DNA from: Symbiotaphrina buchneri
Lineage: Eukaryota; Ascomycota; Symbiotaphrinales; Symbiotaphrinaceae
Reading direction: 5' to 3'
Length of the DNA: 64,000 nt
Assembly: GCA_001599915.1 (NCBI GenBank)
Contig: BCIG01000008.1
Location: 496,001-560,000 of the forward strand
Of this stretch, positions 1-11,346 are shown in pieces. Both the position numbers and the translations under genes were made by a program. Under the pieces are notes generated by a model. It did no database searches, was not told the DNA's origin, and saw only the letters and a list, made by a program, of their open reading frames with translations. Each line of letters opens with the position of its first letter. Position 1 is the stretch's first letter.

Positions 1-610
1 CTTGGAACTGCTGAGCAGCAGCAGTGACTCTGATGAGCTGTTGCTGAAGGCGTTGCTGCTGCTGTGCTAGGTAAAGATTGGTAGCAACCAACTCGGCGTA
101 AAGCTGAGGATCCATGTGCTCTTCGTTTCGATCGGCATCCACTTCGATGGTCGGTGGAGCTAGCACCTGTTCCGGAAGTGAATAGACTTGTCTAGAACTA
201 TTGAGGCTGTACCGATTTTGGGTCTGATTAACTTGAGGGAAGCTATATCCGGTAGCAGTCTGGGGCACACCGCGGTTGCCGTAGACATCCTGCTGACCAG
301 CATACTTACTCCCGTTCAAGCCATTGCGAAATTGAGTCTGTGTTGGAGGTGCAGAAGGAGGAATGCCAGAAACCTTGGGCGCAGTCCTTAGACCAGCAAG
401 GAGATGCGAACGGCTTGTTCTGGGAGTCGGGTTGCCGTTCAGTTGGCCGTCATTCAAAGGAGGAAGCCGCGGCTGGGCGCCCACATTGAGAGGTCTAATA
501 TGGGTCCCTTTACCACGAGACGCGAAACTGGGGCCAGGAGCACCAAGGGCCCCAGCGGAGGGGAAATTGTTGTAACTCATCTGAGCGAGACCGCCAGCGT
601 CAAAGCTCAT
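1..610 (-). CDS. Q-rich conserved protein of unknown function, N-terminal part (3' end beyond window)
   Basis: An open frame runs from an ATG at 610 leftward to the window edge without a stop or an obvious intron, giving about 203 residues. The protein starts MSFDAGGLAQMSYNNFPSAG and is rich in Pro, Ser, Gly and Asn. It contains a TPRTSRSHLLAGLRTAPK-like stretch (residues ~65-83) and a segment PEQVLAPPTIEVDADRNEEH, and then becomes strongly Gln-rich (LAQQQQRLQQQLI) as it leaves the window. It has no signal peptide and no membrane segment. I recall similar N-termini in filamentous ascomycetes but cannot assign a function; the low-complexity start suggests an RNA-binding or regulatory protein, which is only a guess. 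On this strand the upstream DNA is strongly pyrimidine-rich, as in many fungal promoters and leaders. Confidence 0.75.
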   Translation of the reverse strand, partial: MSFDAGGLAQMSYNNFPSAGALGAPGPSFASRGKGTHIRPLNVGAQPRLPPLNDGQLNGNPTPRTSRSHLLAGLRTAPKVSGIPPSAPPTQTQFRNGLNGSKYAGQQDVYGNRGVPQTATGYSFPQVNQTQNRYSLNSSRQVYSLPEQVLAPPTIEVDADRNEEHMDPQLYAELVATNLYLAQQQQRLQQQLIRVTAAAQQFQ

Positions 611-3600
611 GTTTGTCAATGAGCGTGAGTCGTTGTGGAATTTTCGATAACGAGAGATTCAAGTAGTAGAAATTATGAAGTGGACGGAGCAAATGAACTC
701 CAAGTATGATAGCTGTCGACGAAGAAGGTCTACTGGCAAGCCGTGTTATGCGAATAAATGCCGACGAGAGTTCGTTGTGGCTCTCAACGAGATGCAGGAA
801 GTCCACGGAGAAAAAGAGTGATTAAGCGGTTAAAATGAATTATAATCGTGCTGTAGAATTGTTATTCAAATCCGTAGTCAGATGGACAAATGACCTGGTC
901 CCCTTCACGCGGGGTTGGAGGTTGCTGAAGTGAATAGTCCGATGAGAGCACGGGACTTAGGTAAGAACAAGGCAAGGTGCGAAGTGTTCGATAAATGCAG
1001 ACTTATTCCAAGTGTATTAACGCGGCGAAGCCGTTTGCGTAGTACGGATGTCGGAGAGAGCAGACGTAGATAGATCGGTCGCGGTTCTTTCGACTGGTGG
1101 AGTTCGAACAACCTGCGGTAGACGAGCGAGTGTTGCACTGCAACAGAAGCAAGTGTAGAGGACCGATTGCTTTTCCAGGTACCTGCTCTTGCGATACTAC
1201 CGACGAAGAGCGTCACTGCTTTTGCTATGTAGAGCGAATCACACGACCGTTGAGAGAGGAGAGTACAATGAAGGGCAGCGGAGGTTTCGAAAAGGAAGCT
1301 TCGGCTGGCAAAACGCGACGATAGGCGAGTGCGGAAGGAACGGAGGAAGGAAGAGGGAACGTCGGTTGGCGAATCGGTCGGCGGGCGGGGGAAAGAAGGA
1401 AGAAAGAGGTAATTAAGCAGTGAGGGTGAGGGCGAGAAGGGAGGAGTAGAGGACTGGAGGAAGGTGGAAAGGTGGGAGGTGGAAGAGGATGAGGAGTGAG
1501 GGTGAGCGATGGGATTTGAGAGATGTGAGTGGGTGAGCGGTTGGTCAATGCAATTAAATCTTAGCTCCGACTTCCCATAAGGAAAAGGTTTCGTTCTTTT
1601 TGGTGGTGGTGGCAGACGGTCAAGGCAGCGTTGGCGAGTGTCAGAGTGCCAGTGGTTGTGCGGCGTGGCTGTTGGCTCCTTGGCGCAGGGGGGCCATGGC
1701 GCGTTTTGAGTGGCTACCGCGCTGCCAGAAGGGGTTTGGTGTCAGTTTCCGACGAAATGAAAGGCACAATCCTTGGCTTTTGACTGGTCTCGCTTGTTTC
1801 GAGGATAGGGGGCGCGCCAATGATAATGCTCACTAACAAAGTCCGTCAAATACAAGCCCTTTCCGATCATCACCTCTACCTAGCCCCTCCCCTCACAGAT
1901 ACATACTGTCGAGCTATGTACCGGATGTACACAATAAATGTCACTTTTCCCGCCTCCTTCATCAATCACAATGACATCCTTTGTGCCCTGCTTGCTGCCC
2001 TTGCCAGCGGGATAACCATAGGATAAGCTCTCCTGACCAATGCAGCTTGGGTTGCGAAAGCAGCCCTCTTTGAGCACAATCAATAATCCGCTTGCTTCCA
2101 CCATTGATCAATTATTCTGGCAAACAAAGCCCCGAGCAGTATTCACTAGGAAGGCCTGGTCTCGTGGCGCAAGGTCAATGATCCAGCCCATTATTGTAGG
2201 TACCCGTGAGCCCGCTTCCATACTGACCATTTATTGTAGAGCTACGAAGTATTAATCCCATATTCTTTGCTCCTCCTACGTGGAAAGATCTGATGCGAGA
2301 CCATTATCAGAGTATGTAGTACCTACCTTAGGCCAGGATCGCGTACTCTGCGGTCGATCCGTTAAGATTAAGCGCCCATCCTTCGTGTTCCCATCGAAGT
2401 TCGACGCCACATGCAAGGTTATGTGACTGCCTTATGGGTCCCCCGCATTAGAGGCGCATATCAGAGACCACTTGCTGAGGTCGCTCTGGCCAATGACCGC
2501 CGCTTTCTACAGGGGAACACCAGCCACGAACCCTGAATCTCATTGGTTTCATTCTTGACATTTGTCCCTTGGTGAGATATGACTACAATATCAGAAATAT
2601 TCTAAGGTTACTGTCCTCGCTGTCCAGCATGCCCGGACATTCCACGGCCTTGATGGCCGGCGTGGGGTGTGACAGATGACGATTGATACCCACACACCTG
2701 CTCCCCTGAGAGTAGCCAACCGAATGTCAGCCCTCTTAATTGAGTTCACTTGTAAACCGAGTGGTAGAACACTTTGCTTTCTCCATTTCTCTCCTACGAA
2801 GTGCTGTGGTCAGGATTTGGTTGATTGATAGCATGAGGCAACAATAAAACCGATGTTGTACAGGGAGTTTTGCAGACAAGTCACGGAATGTTTGGCATAG
2901 AATGAAGCACATAATACATGTGAACTCAGTCCAGAATACAAACTTCTCGCAGCCGTTTGATCATCGGACAGCATGCATAAAAGGGTCTGCAGAGGAATGG
3001 AAGTGTCGCGCTGACCTGAGGGCTTCCTTGGTCACCCATCCTTTCATATGTCCAAACTGAGAGACATCCGGGAAGCTGAACCGATCTAGGCCTCGGACAC
3101 TTAGCGTCCTTCACGCCAAACAATTGAGATAACTTCTATAACGGGTTACGGTAGTAGTACAGTCAAGTAGCTGCTATGCTGCTCCGTAGTGTGGACTCCA
3201 GGAAGGATTTCATATGATAGAGGCATCTCCCCACGAGGTTTGCAGTGCCGCTATGTCTCTGACAGAACCTCATCGCATCAAGACTGAGGCCCAGACAGGG
3301 TGGATGGTCTAGTTCCCAAGCCCACGAGGGATAAAGACCTCCAGTATGTACATTCGTGCCATGAGCACCCAATTCAGACACCCGCCTGAAGTGCTTAATT
3401 GCTGCGTGCTCCACCCTTGGCTGCTCTCAGCTCGTCCATCTTCGCGACTCTCTTCTTGAACTCCTCATATTGACATTTCTCGTAGCTGTGACGCTCGTCC
3501 TAACATGCGTCAGCACAAGCCAGGCAGGAGGGTTGGACAGAGATGACGGACCTCACATCTCCAAGGCACGTAATAGTTGTCTACCCGACATCGATTTAAA

Positions 3601-4288
3601 GGTATCGCTAGATGCGCGCAGGAATCCCGGTATGCCAATGGCACCCGCGCATCGGACATTTCTGCTCTCGTGGCAGCTAGATGTAGAATAATTCGTCAGC
3701 GCCGATTTGCCCTGGGCCCTACATCGCGGAGCTTGCAATGAACGTCAAGCAAAACAAGAATGAAGTCGAATAGCCCAGACGGCATTGAGACTCACCGCCG
3801 GAAGCACCACCTAGCCCGATGGCTTCCTTTATTGATTCGGTCACGGTCATCGTGTATTGGCTTCTCAAACAGCTGGTACCGTGACTGCCGCCGGGCAAAA
3901 GAATACCTTGTGTGGTAGTCTGGAGATACGAACAACTCGTAGGTTGTCAGTACTGGCGGCCGCTGTGGGTTGTGATTGGAGGATGGCTCTGTTACCGAAA
4001 TCAGCTTAGTGTTTCAATTTGCCGAAGCGGTGAAGGTGGACGCGTTCCGACACCATTTGTGCGCGTGTCTTGATGGCCCGTTTCCCTGTCCGTCGGTCGT
4101 CCTCTCGTCATTCACTGATAACATTGTGGTGCCAGGTCGACAGGTCGAAGAAGCTGTGCATTGCATCGACTCGACGGTTACCTTATTTCCGCTAAGGACC
4201 ACCACATACTAGGTTTGCAAGTCGCAATTCTGCATCTGCATACAACTGCCGCCATCTTACTGAAAGATCTGCTACCCCTCGTTTCGCG
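611..4288. other. Gene-free stretch of 3.7 kb
   Basis: No reading frame here resembles a protein, and all frames are short. It should hold the leader and promoter of the minus-strand gene at 1-610 and the promoter of the MBP1-like gene at 4289. Positions ~1270-1530 are a purine-rich tract (GGAAGG/GAGGG runs). A TACCTTAGG motif lies at 2324-2332. An ACGCGT hexamer lies at 4040-4045. I see no tRNA or transposon. Confidence 0.6.
4040..4045. promoter_or_regulatory. Possible MCB site (ACGCGT) upstream of the MBP1-like gene
   Basis: The palindrome ACGCGT is the MluI cell-cycle box known to bind MBF in yeasts. It lies 244 bp before the start codon of the MBF subunit gene, which would fit autoregulation. 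One hexamer in a few kilobases is expected by chance, so support is weak. Confidence 0.25.
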
Positions 4289-6438
4289 ATGGTACAACCC
4301 AATGGGTTTGGCAAGATATTCTCTGCCACTTACAGCAATGTGCGCCGCTCCATGTGACGGCCTGGCCAAATATGCAACGATTGAGTGCTGACATGCTTGT
4401 AGGTGCCGGTGTACGAATACAGTGTTGGGGGTAATCATGTGATGAGACGACGATCCGACGATTGGATCAATGCGACGCATATCCTGAAAGTCGCCGACTT
4501 TGATAAGCCAGCTCGTACTAGGATTCTGGAGCGAGAAGTGCAAAAAGGTACACATGAGAAAGTACAGGGTGGATATGGAAAATATCAGGGTACGTCAATT
4601 CGATGAGCGACAAGGTTGTTCCTTTTGCTGATAGCAGTATCAGGAACGTGGGTCCCATTACCGGAGGGCCGGGATCTGGCGCAACGCAACGGAGTGTTGG
4701 AGAAACTGCTTCCTATCTTCGATTTTGTGCCTGGCGATCGAAGTCCCCCGCAAGCGCCGAAACACACCACTGCTGCCTCAAATAAGCCGAAAATTCCCAA
4801 GCAGACTGCTGCTGCTAGAAGATCAAGTACGTCCGGTCAAGATCGCTCTCTTGCTTACACATCGGGCAAACTGACATATGCAACTCATCAGTGGCTGCCC
4901 CCTCTCACTTCCATGAAGAACAGTACGATAATGCCAGTTCCCAGTTGAATGAGGATGATTACCCAGACAACGATACGATAATGTCCGGGTCATTCATGGA
5001 GGATGACTCGATGCTTCCTATGTCCCAACAGTCTACGGCTTCCAGGAAACGTAAGCGCGGAGATCAGGCTGACGCTCTCTCCTTCATCGAGCAACAGCAT
5101 ACTCTTTACGCGGATGAACTGCTTGATTATTTCATTGTCTCAGCTGGGGATGGACACGTCTTACCTCCGCAGCCGCCTCCAAATTTCGAGGTCGACAGAC
5201 CAATCGATGACCAAGGCCATACAGCTCTTCATTGGGCGGCTGCTATGGGTGATATAGAGGTTGTGAAAGACTTAGTGTCTCGAGGTGCTAATACTGGCTG
5301 CATCTCAAAGAACCGTGAAACGCCGCTCATGCGGGCGGTACTCTTCACCAACAACTTCGAAAAGCAGACCATGCCAAAGCTCATCACTCTTTTGCAGCAG
5401 ACTGTTGAGCAAAAGGATTGGTACGGCTCTACTGTCTTCCACCACATTTCTGCCACCACCAGTAGTAGAAGCAAGTACGTCTGCGCCAGATACTACATTG
5501 ATACCATTGTCAACAAGTTGAACGAGGCTGGGGCCGCGGTCGTTCCCATACTCAACACGCAAGATCAGGCAGGCGACACAGCTCTCATGATAGCAGCGAG
5601 GAATGGAGCTCGAAAATGCGTCAGGGCTCTGCTAGGCCATGGAGCTGCTTCTGATATTCCAAATAAGCAGGGCGAGACAGCAGATGAGCTCATTCGGGAA
5701 CTCACGCGACGCAAGGATCGCTTTCCGCAAGCATCATCATCTCCGTTCCAATTGGACGTGAGGAACGGTGGAGATGGGTTGCTGGGAGCTCCCTATATGC
5801 CTGGCACGATGCCACTCACGAGCCGCTCGGATGCAGCCATCGCCGTTACCCAGAAGATTACGCCGCTCATACTTGAGAAGGCGGCTAAGCTTGCGAGCGC
5901 TTTCGACAAAGAACTCGTTGACAAGGAGAGTAGTCTCACGGAAGCAAAACAAATTCTGTCCAATAGGCAAAGAGAACTTGCCCAGGTCCAACAACAGAAT
6001 CAAGCTTTCTTGGCCAGAAATGAGGATGGCATGGTAGACGAGAGCCATAAGAACGAAGTGCTGCATCTCATACAGGAAAACGAAAATCTACTCGAGAGGG
6101 CGCAGCAAGCCGACCTCCTGCATCTGATCCAAGGCGAAGCCGCAACTCTTACGCCGTCGGCTTTCCAGGAATATCCGCAGAATTCTGAGGAGCAGCTGCA
6201 GGAAAAGCTACAGCTTGCAATCGCTCTGAAAAGGGCCAAAGAAGAACACCGAGCGCTCTTGAAAGAGGTTGTCAGAAACCAGAGCGTAGTTGGGATGGGC
6301 GAGCGGCATGACGAGTACAAGCGGCTTATTTCGCAGACTCTTGGTGTGAAGGAAGACTCAATCGAGAACATCATGCCCGATATTCTGGAAGAGCTGGAGA
6401 TGGCAAGTCAAGGCGGCACGATGCAACAGACACCTTGA
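4289..6438 (+). CDS. mbp1: APSES/ankyrin cell-cycle transcription factor (MBF subunit, Mbp1/Res-like)
   Basis: This is the DNA-binding subunit of the MBF-type complex that drives G1/S transcription in the nucleus. The exons are 4289-4339, 4403-4589, 4644-4826 and 4892-6438, and they join in frame to 655 residues. The short first exon ([17 protein letters not shown]) precedes [10 protein letters not shown]. The KilA-N/APSES domain (residues ~15-110) contains [15 protein letters not shown] and [14 protein letters not shown] basic RKRKRG patch lies near residue 193. Ankyrin repeats include [15 protein letters not shown] (~247) and [15 protein letters not shown] (~365). The C-terminal third is a Gln/Glu-rich predicted coiled coil, as in Mbp1, Swi4 and Swi6. 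The intact APSES domain excludes Swi6. The second intron has a clear CTGAT branch point. It is followed in tandem by the epsilon-COP gene. An ACGCGT site lies 244 bp upstream. Confidence 0.95.
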
Positions 6439-7021
6439 TTCGGATGTTTGGCGGGGCTGGCATCCTCACTTCTGAGGATGCCCAACGAGGTGGGTCACGC
6501 TTCGTCAACGGGTCCCGTCTCTCATCTCCCATGAACTTCACGGATGGAACGGCGTTTTTACGAGGTATGTTCGGGTTGGGTGATACCCAAGGGCACAAGT
6601 CAGTTTTCCTGGGGCGTAGCAGGTGCTGGGTACTATTTTGCCATCGAGTAATAGGATTTGGCAGATGCACATGGTTTATGACAACGAATACGTACGACCC
6701 AATGAGATAGTGGCTGAAAATGAATCGCATTCTAGCGCCTAGAGATCAGAACCTTGCAAAGATAATAGACCTGACAGAGAGCCATGATTACATTGACATG
6801 AAGCATTGCAGGTGAGATACGCATATATTCAGGTTGGGATTAAGGGGCAAAGGGGGGTCAGAGGATGAGTAAGCGAGGATCGCTTGTGCTAAGGCACGGA
6901 ATAAGCTCTCTAAAGTTGGCGAGCTGGCTTCGAAGAAGACACCAGATACCACAACCACACGGTGACCATTCTCAATCGGTGTGTCACAAAGACATACGAT
7001 TGACTCGCCCTCGTCGCCAAA
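6439..7021. other. Intergenic, tandem MBP1-like to SEC28
   Basis: This should hold the 3' region of the MBP1-like gene and the promoter of the epsilon-COP gene. I see no further gene. Confidence 0.6.
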
Positions 7022-8173
7022 ATGGACCCATTCTCAGCCGATTCCGGTATGTTGCCATTCCTGCTGGACCAATATTGCGCCTACAATCTATTTTAAACTG
7101 ATGGAATCCGCGAATAGAGCTCATTACCCTGTCGGACGCCTTTCATCAGGGCCGCTACTCCTCCTGCATTGAATTCGACACCTCCTCGCTTTCGGATTCC
7201 AATGCCATACCCGCACGCGTAATTCAATTACGAGCGCGCATAGCCCTTGGAGACGCGGTCGGTGTGGCCGCAGAGCTCGAAGAGGAGGAGTCTCCCGAAC
7301 TTGGAGCCGTTAAAGCGCTGGCGCAATACTCGTTGGGAGAAAAGGAAGATGCGGCTGCGGCGGTGAAAGCCGTGGTGGCCGAAAATGGCGAGAATGCTAT
7401 CGTACAGGTAGTTGGAGGGATTGTTCTTGCCGGTGCCGGGCAGCTGGAGGAGGCTTTGGCATTGTTAGCAAGGCATCAGGGGAACCTGGAGGCGTAAGTG
7501 ACACTTCCACCTATCGACCGTGCAGGTGTTGTAGGCTGACACGTACCGCCCCAAGTGTCGCTTTGACCGTTCAGATACATCTCCAACAGAATCGAACGGA
7601 CTTGGCTTTGAAAGAAGTCCAGGCGGCTCGGCGGTGGGCTCAGGATAGTTTGCTCGTCAACCTCGCTGAAGCTTGGGTGGGCCTACGAGTAGTATGTGAC
7701 CGACCTTGAGCACCGGATTCTATGGACAACTTGCTGACGCACGTTGCTGCAGGGTGGTGAGAAGTATCAACAGGCATTCTACGTCTTCGAAGAACTCGCT
7801 CAAGCACCGTCTAGCTCAGCGATTAAGTCGTTGATTGGACAGATCGTCTCAGAGCTACACTTAGGTCGCCTGCCAGAAGCAGAGGCGGCGTTACAACAAG
7901 CTATGGAAAGAGACAGCAAGAATGCCGATCTCCTGGCGAACGCGGTGGTCCTGAACACGATTCTGTCAAAGGGAGCAGAGTCTCAAACCCTTCTCGAGTA
8001 AGTGCTGGACGCCGCGCTTTGTTGCACGAAGATCTAGAGCTTAGGGCTGACTCTCCGATGACAGGACGTTGCGTAGTACTCAGCCAGAGCATCAGTTGCT
8101 TAAGGACTTGCAGGAGAAGAGTGAAGGCTTCGATAAAGCAGCAACAAAATATTCGGCGAGGGTGAAGTCGTGA
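7022..8173 (+). CDS. SEC28: Coatomer subunit epsilon (epsilon-COP)
   Basis: This is the small alpha-solenoid subunit of the COPI coat, which stabilises alpha-COP during Golgi-to-ER transport in the cytosol. The exons are 7022-7046, 7118-7493, 7556-7691, 7753-7997 and 8065-8173, giving 296 residues, the usual family length. The start MDPFSADS and the following ELITLSDAFHQGRYSSCIEF match the family. TPR-like helices continue through ALALLARHQGNLEA, IHLQQNRTDLALKEVQAARR and GEKYQQAFYVFEELAQAP, and the C-terminus is KAATKYSARVKS. All four introns are 53-71 nt with GTAAGT/GTATGT donors. The 25-nt first exon follows a good start context (CCAAAATGG). The gene converges on the NCS1 permease gene. Confidence 0.95.
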
Positions 8174-8556
8174 ATTGCGGCTTGCTGGGATCAGAGCAGC
8201 CCATAGTCACTGGAGTAATGATCTTAACGTGCAGCTCATCGAATTGTGTAAGGCCCGCTGCACGCAGGATTCTAACACTAGAACTCAACAGAGCGGCCAG
8301 TGTTGGCACCTAAGACCAACTCTCAAAAGCGGCCTTTTCTAGTGCAGTTGTGAGGCCCTCACTATGGGACTTAAAAGGGACGGCGGGGTGTTAGTGTTGG
8401 GTTCAATCATAAAATGGCGCTGACCGAGGCACGGGATCAAAAGGAGCGTCTGTTAGCATTATTGGCATAGCAATATGCGGCCTTCTACGAATGAACAATG
8501 TCCCATATTGGCAGACTCGATGCATAGTCGGACCTTGTATCGTGCTCTACCTTTCT
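8174..8556. other. Intergenic, convergent SEC28/NCS1
   Basis: These are the shared 3' regions of the epsilon-COP gene and the permease gene. I see nothing else. Confidence 0.6.
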
Positions 8557-10648
8557 CTATCTAGGGACTCTATGAGGTTTAGAACCAGCAACGCCAATAT
8601 CCGCATCATGCCCATCCTTGTATCGGTCATCACCATCATCCCTATCCTCATCGCTGTCCGTCACCTCATATTCTATGTCTATTTCCGTAAGATCATCTTG
8701 TAATTCCATCCACGTATCGCTTGTGGCCGGAACCGGAAAGAGCACACATAAAACATAATACACTGCGGCCGAGACAAATAAACCACAGAAGAAGCTGAGA
8801 TTATATAGATATCGTGACCAGGCAGGCACCTTGTAGCCCACTGCGCCAAGGAAGCCGACCATGTTAACGAGGATGCCAGCAACGTAAGCAGCATAGCCCC
8901 GAGAATGGATGCCATATGTATAAGTATATGGTCCTGTCGTTCTTGCATTGTATAGATCTTTCACCTGTAGATAGCCCTTGCGGACGAGATAGTAATCGCA
9001 GAGAATCACCCCAGCGACAGAAGAAAGAAAGACCGAGTACTTTTGCAGCTGTCAGCACCGCTACAAGGAGACTGGTAGGATGACAAAACTCACAGCGGAG
9101 AGATATATAAGGAAGTTATTCGATGAGGAGACAAGGTTCCATGGGCAGATCAGAAGCCCTACGGCGGCGCAAATGTACCCTCCACGGCGTATATTGATGT
9201 ATCGCGGTAGCAGTGCGGTCATGTCCGTGCCGGCTGAGATGGAATTTGCGGCAATATTGGTCCCGAGTTGCGCCAGAGCGAAAGCTGCACCGATGAAGAA
9301 TACGCCAGTCCGGTTCCCCGGTAGATCTTCCTCCAGGAATCTCTCCAGCAAAGCTAGAGGGTTCCATATAGGCTCTCCGTAGACTACCGTGGAGGAGGAT
9401 GAGACGATGATCCCTATCAAAGACGTGACGGCAAAGCCAGAAGGTATAGTAATCAGTTGCGACCAGAAAGCATCTCTAGGGCTCCTGGCAAATCGTGAGA
9501 AATCGGGCGAGTTGACTATGAGAGAAGCAAAATTGCCGATGCACGACATTATAGCTGCCACAGTTGCCCAAGCCAGTTCTCCGCCATGAACTGTATTCGG
9601 CTGCCGGAGCATCGGGCCCAGGTGATGAGTCCTCAACACAGCCCATATCAAATATAGCATTCCTGCTATGGGCACTATGAATGCCTTCACTGTGAACAGA
9701 TGTCTAATTTGATGTACGGGAAACCAAAGCGCAGGGAGGCTGCAGGACCAGAACACAAGGAAACTAAGTAGATCCCTGGTGTTCGTCGCAGAGCTGGTGG
9801 GCATAGTATTTGGAAGCGCGAGATATGGCTTCCAAATACTGGAAATGATCAATGTTATACATTGGCCGCCTTTTCAGATGTTCAGCAATTGTGGAGGGAA
9901 TTAGACTAGGATTGCGCCTACCTATGTAGCTTTGGACACCAAACCAGATACAAGCCATTGCTGCTCGTTGCAACACCGGCCACAGGGCGCCCCAGATGCC
10001 AAAGCTGGACCGCGCTGCAACAGGGAAGCCTATATGATAGACAGCCCCAATCCGGCTTGTCGCGCAGACGAAGCATGCGGCAAGGAAGTAACCTATCCAC
10101 ACGCAGAGCCAGGACTGCCACCAAGAGAGACCGCTGATAATCATAGAAGACGAAATCATCCACGTGTTCTGGGACACGTCATATGTCAGTGGTTCTGCCG
10201 ACATGTATTTCTCAAGCAGGTGGAGACACACAAGATTGAACGAGTCAGCTATCCAAAAGCAGACGAACGAAAAGGCTGTCCACTGCCGTTCTGAAGGTGC
10301 GACTATTTTGTGATTGCTTGGTTAGCCACAGGCGGCCGCGCGTGTCTCAGGGCGGGTATTACCAGGCTTCAAGTCGACGTTGGTCAACATTAACTGAGCG
10401 TTTGTCAAATGTTCCTCGGTGCCTGTAGAGACGGCTAGCCGCAGTCTGCAGATACGGCGGACCATGGCACAGTCTAGGCCTGCCCAACTGGTGGCATTCT
10501 GCCATGGTCTTCCCAGAAGTCGAGCCCATGTCGTCCGTTGATGGGCCTTTCTGGACAGGAAGGGTCGTGATTCGTCCTCGGCGGAGGTCGCAGCACCCGA
10601 CGAACGGTCCGTTTGACTCGACTCTCGGAGGCCTGTCGTGGAATCCAT
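8557..10648 (-). CDS. NCS1-family nucleobase/allantoin permease (Fur type)
   Basis: This is a plasma-membrane proton symporter of the nucleobase-cation-symport-1 family, which takes up uracil, allantoin, uridine or related compounds. The exons are 10648-10363, 10302-10232, 10168-9922, 9869-9094 and 9039-8557, giving 620 residues. Family landmarks are LTNVDLKPV before TM1, FWIADSFNLNTWMISSSM in TM1, GFPVAARSSFGIWGALWPVL, FPVHQIRHLFTVKA, NSPDFSRFARSPRDAFW and CDYYLVRKGYLQVKDLYN. About 12 membrane segments can be followed. The C-terminal tail is acidic (DSDEDRDDGDD). The N-terminus, about 90 residues before LTNVDLKP, is longer than usual and low in hydrophobic content, so the start could lie downstream or a further intron may be hidden. 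The substrate cannot be told from sequence alone. Confidence 0.9.
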
Positions 10649-10945
10649 CTAGGACTAAGATACTATACTAGAGCAGCACAAAATCACTGCTGGCAAATCG
10701 CAGATGGCATCGGCGGCCTCGTAAGTCAAGGTATGGCCGTGTACCTTATCCGATCGTGCGTCTGTTTCCGGCATGGGGTTCGGGTGATAAGCTCCAAGCC
10801 TAAGTTAAGCTTATAATCTAGCGCTCGTAACCAGATCTGAGATCGGCCCAATCACAACAAGTTGCCCATACCACCTACGATGTGCCTACCGGCGTTCTGC
10901 CGGGCTCATACACAAAAGAAATAAAATAAAAAAAATTCCTCAGAG

Positions 10946-11146
10946 ACAAAAACAAAAAGCTCAGGCTCCAGAACCACCGAGAGATGGTTCTGGAGCCCTA
11001 CGAAAACCCACAGGTTTTGCAGTTGCCAGAGAATCCAGTCGCAGTTACGGCTCGAACCCTCCTTAGAGCGGAGACATTACCCATTTAAGAGAGTGGTTTG
11101 ACGTGGTGCCGCGGACTAACCGCTACACCAACAACCCCTTGTGCTC
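10946..11146 (-). ncRNA. Candidate RNA polymerase III transcript with A box, B box, hairpin and T-run
   Basis: On the minus strand TGGTGTAGCGG (11130-11120) fits the A-box consensus TRGYNNANNNG exactly, and GGTTCGAGCCG (11058-11048) is a near-perfect B box 61 nt downstream. A TATATAA lies at 11169-11175, about 40 nt upstream of the A box. Further on are a 13-bp perfect hairpin (arms 10997-10985 and 10976-10964, 8-nt loop) and then TTTTTGTTTTT (10958-10948), a typical Pol III stop. The predicted RNA is about 190-200 nt; both ends are estimates. It does not fold as a tRNA: the seven bases before position 8 do not pair with those after the T arm. It may be a structured ncRNA gene, a decayed tRNA or a tRNA-derived repeat. 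The signals are seen directly, while transcription is inference. Confidence 0.4.
10964..10997. repeat. Perfect 13-bp inverted repeat (hairpin)
   Basis: GGCTCCAGAACCA at 10964-10976 is the exact inverse of TGGTTCTGGAGCC at 10985-10997, with an 8-nt loop. On the minus strand it sits just upstream of a T-rich tract, so it may be the 3' hairpin of the candidate Pol III RNA. Confidence 0.8.
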
Positions 11147-11346
11147 GAAAGTGATGGGGTTAAGGCGGTATATAAGTGAAGAAAGAGTGTCGGTTTAGGC
11201 TGCGCGAGATGGGGAGGCGGAGAGAGCCGACTTTTTCCTGTAAGTGAATAAGGTAGCGAGCTACTTGGTATTGGAAAGCATCTTGTGATCCTGCGAGCTT
11301 GAATGAATTGCGCATGTCTAGTATTAATAGCCTGTAGAGGGCGCTC

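Larger units (their letters stand above)
10649..11346. other. Intergenic between NCS1 5' end and URB2 3' end
   Basis: No protein-coding frame is convincing here. The stretch holds the candidate Pol III transcript described separately, a 13-bp perfect inverted repeat, and A-runs on the plus strand at 10928-10958. Confidence 0.6.

Noticed and set aside
11040-11146. Minus-strand sequence with a tRNA-like D arm and T loop
   Set aside because: The presumed acceptor strands do not pair, the T stem has mismatches and the anticodon stem is poor, so it was not called a tRNA. The promoter-like boxes were kept as a Pol III candidate instead.
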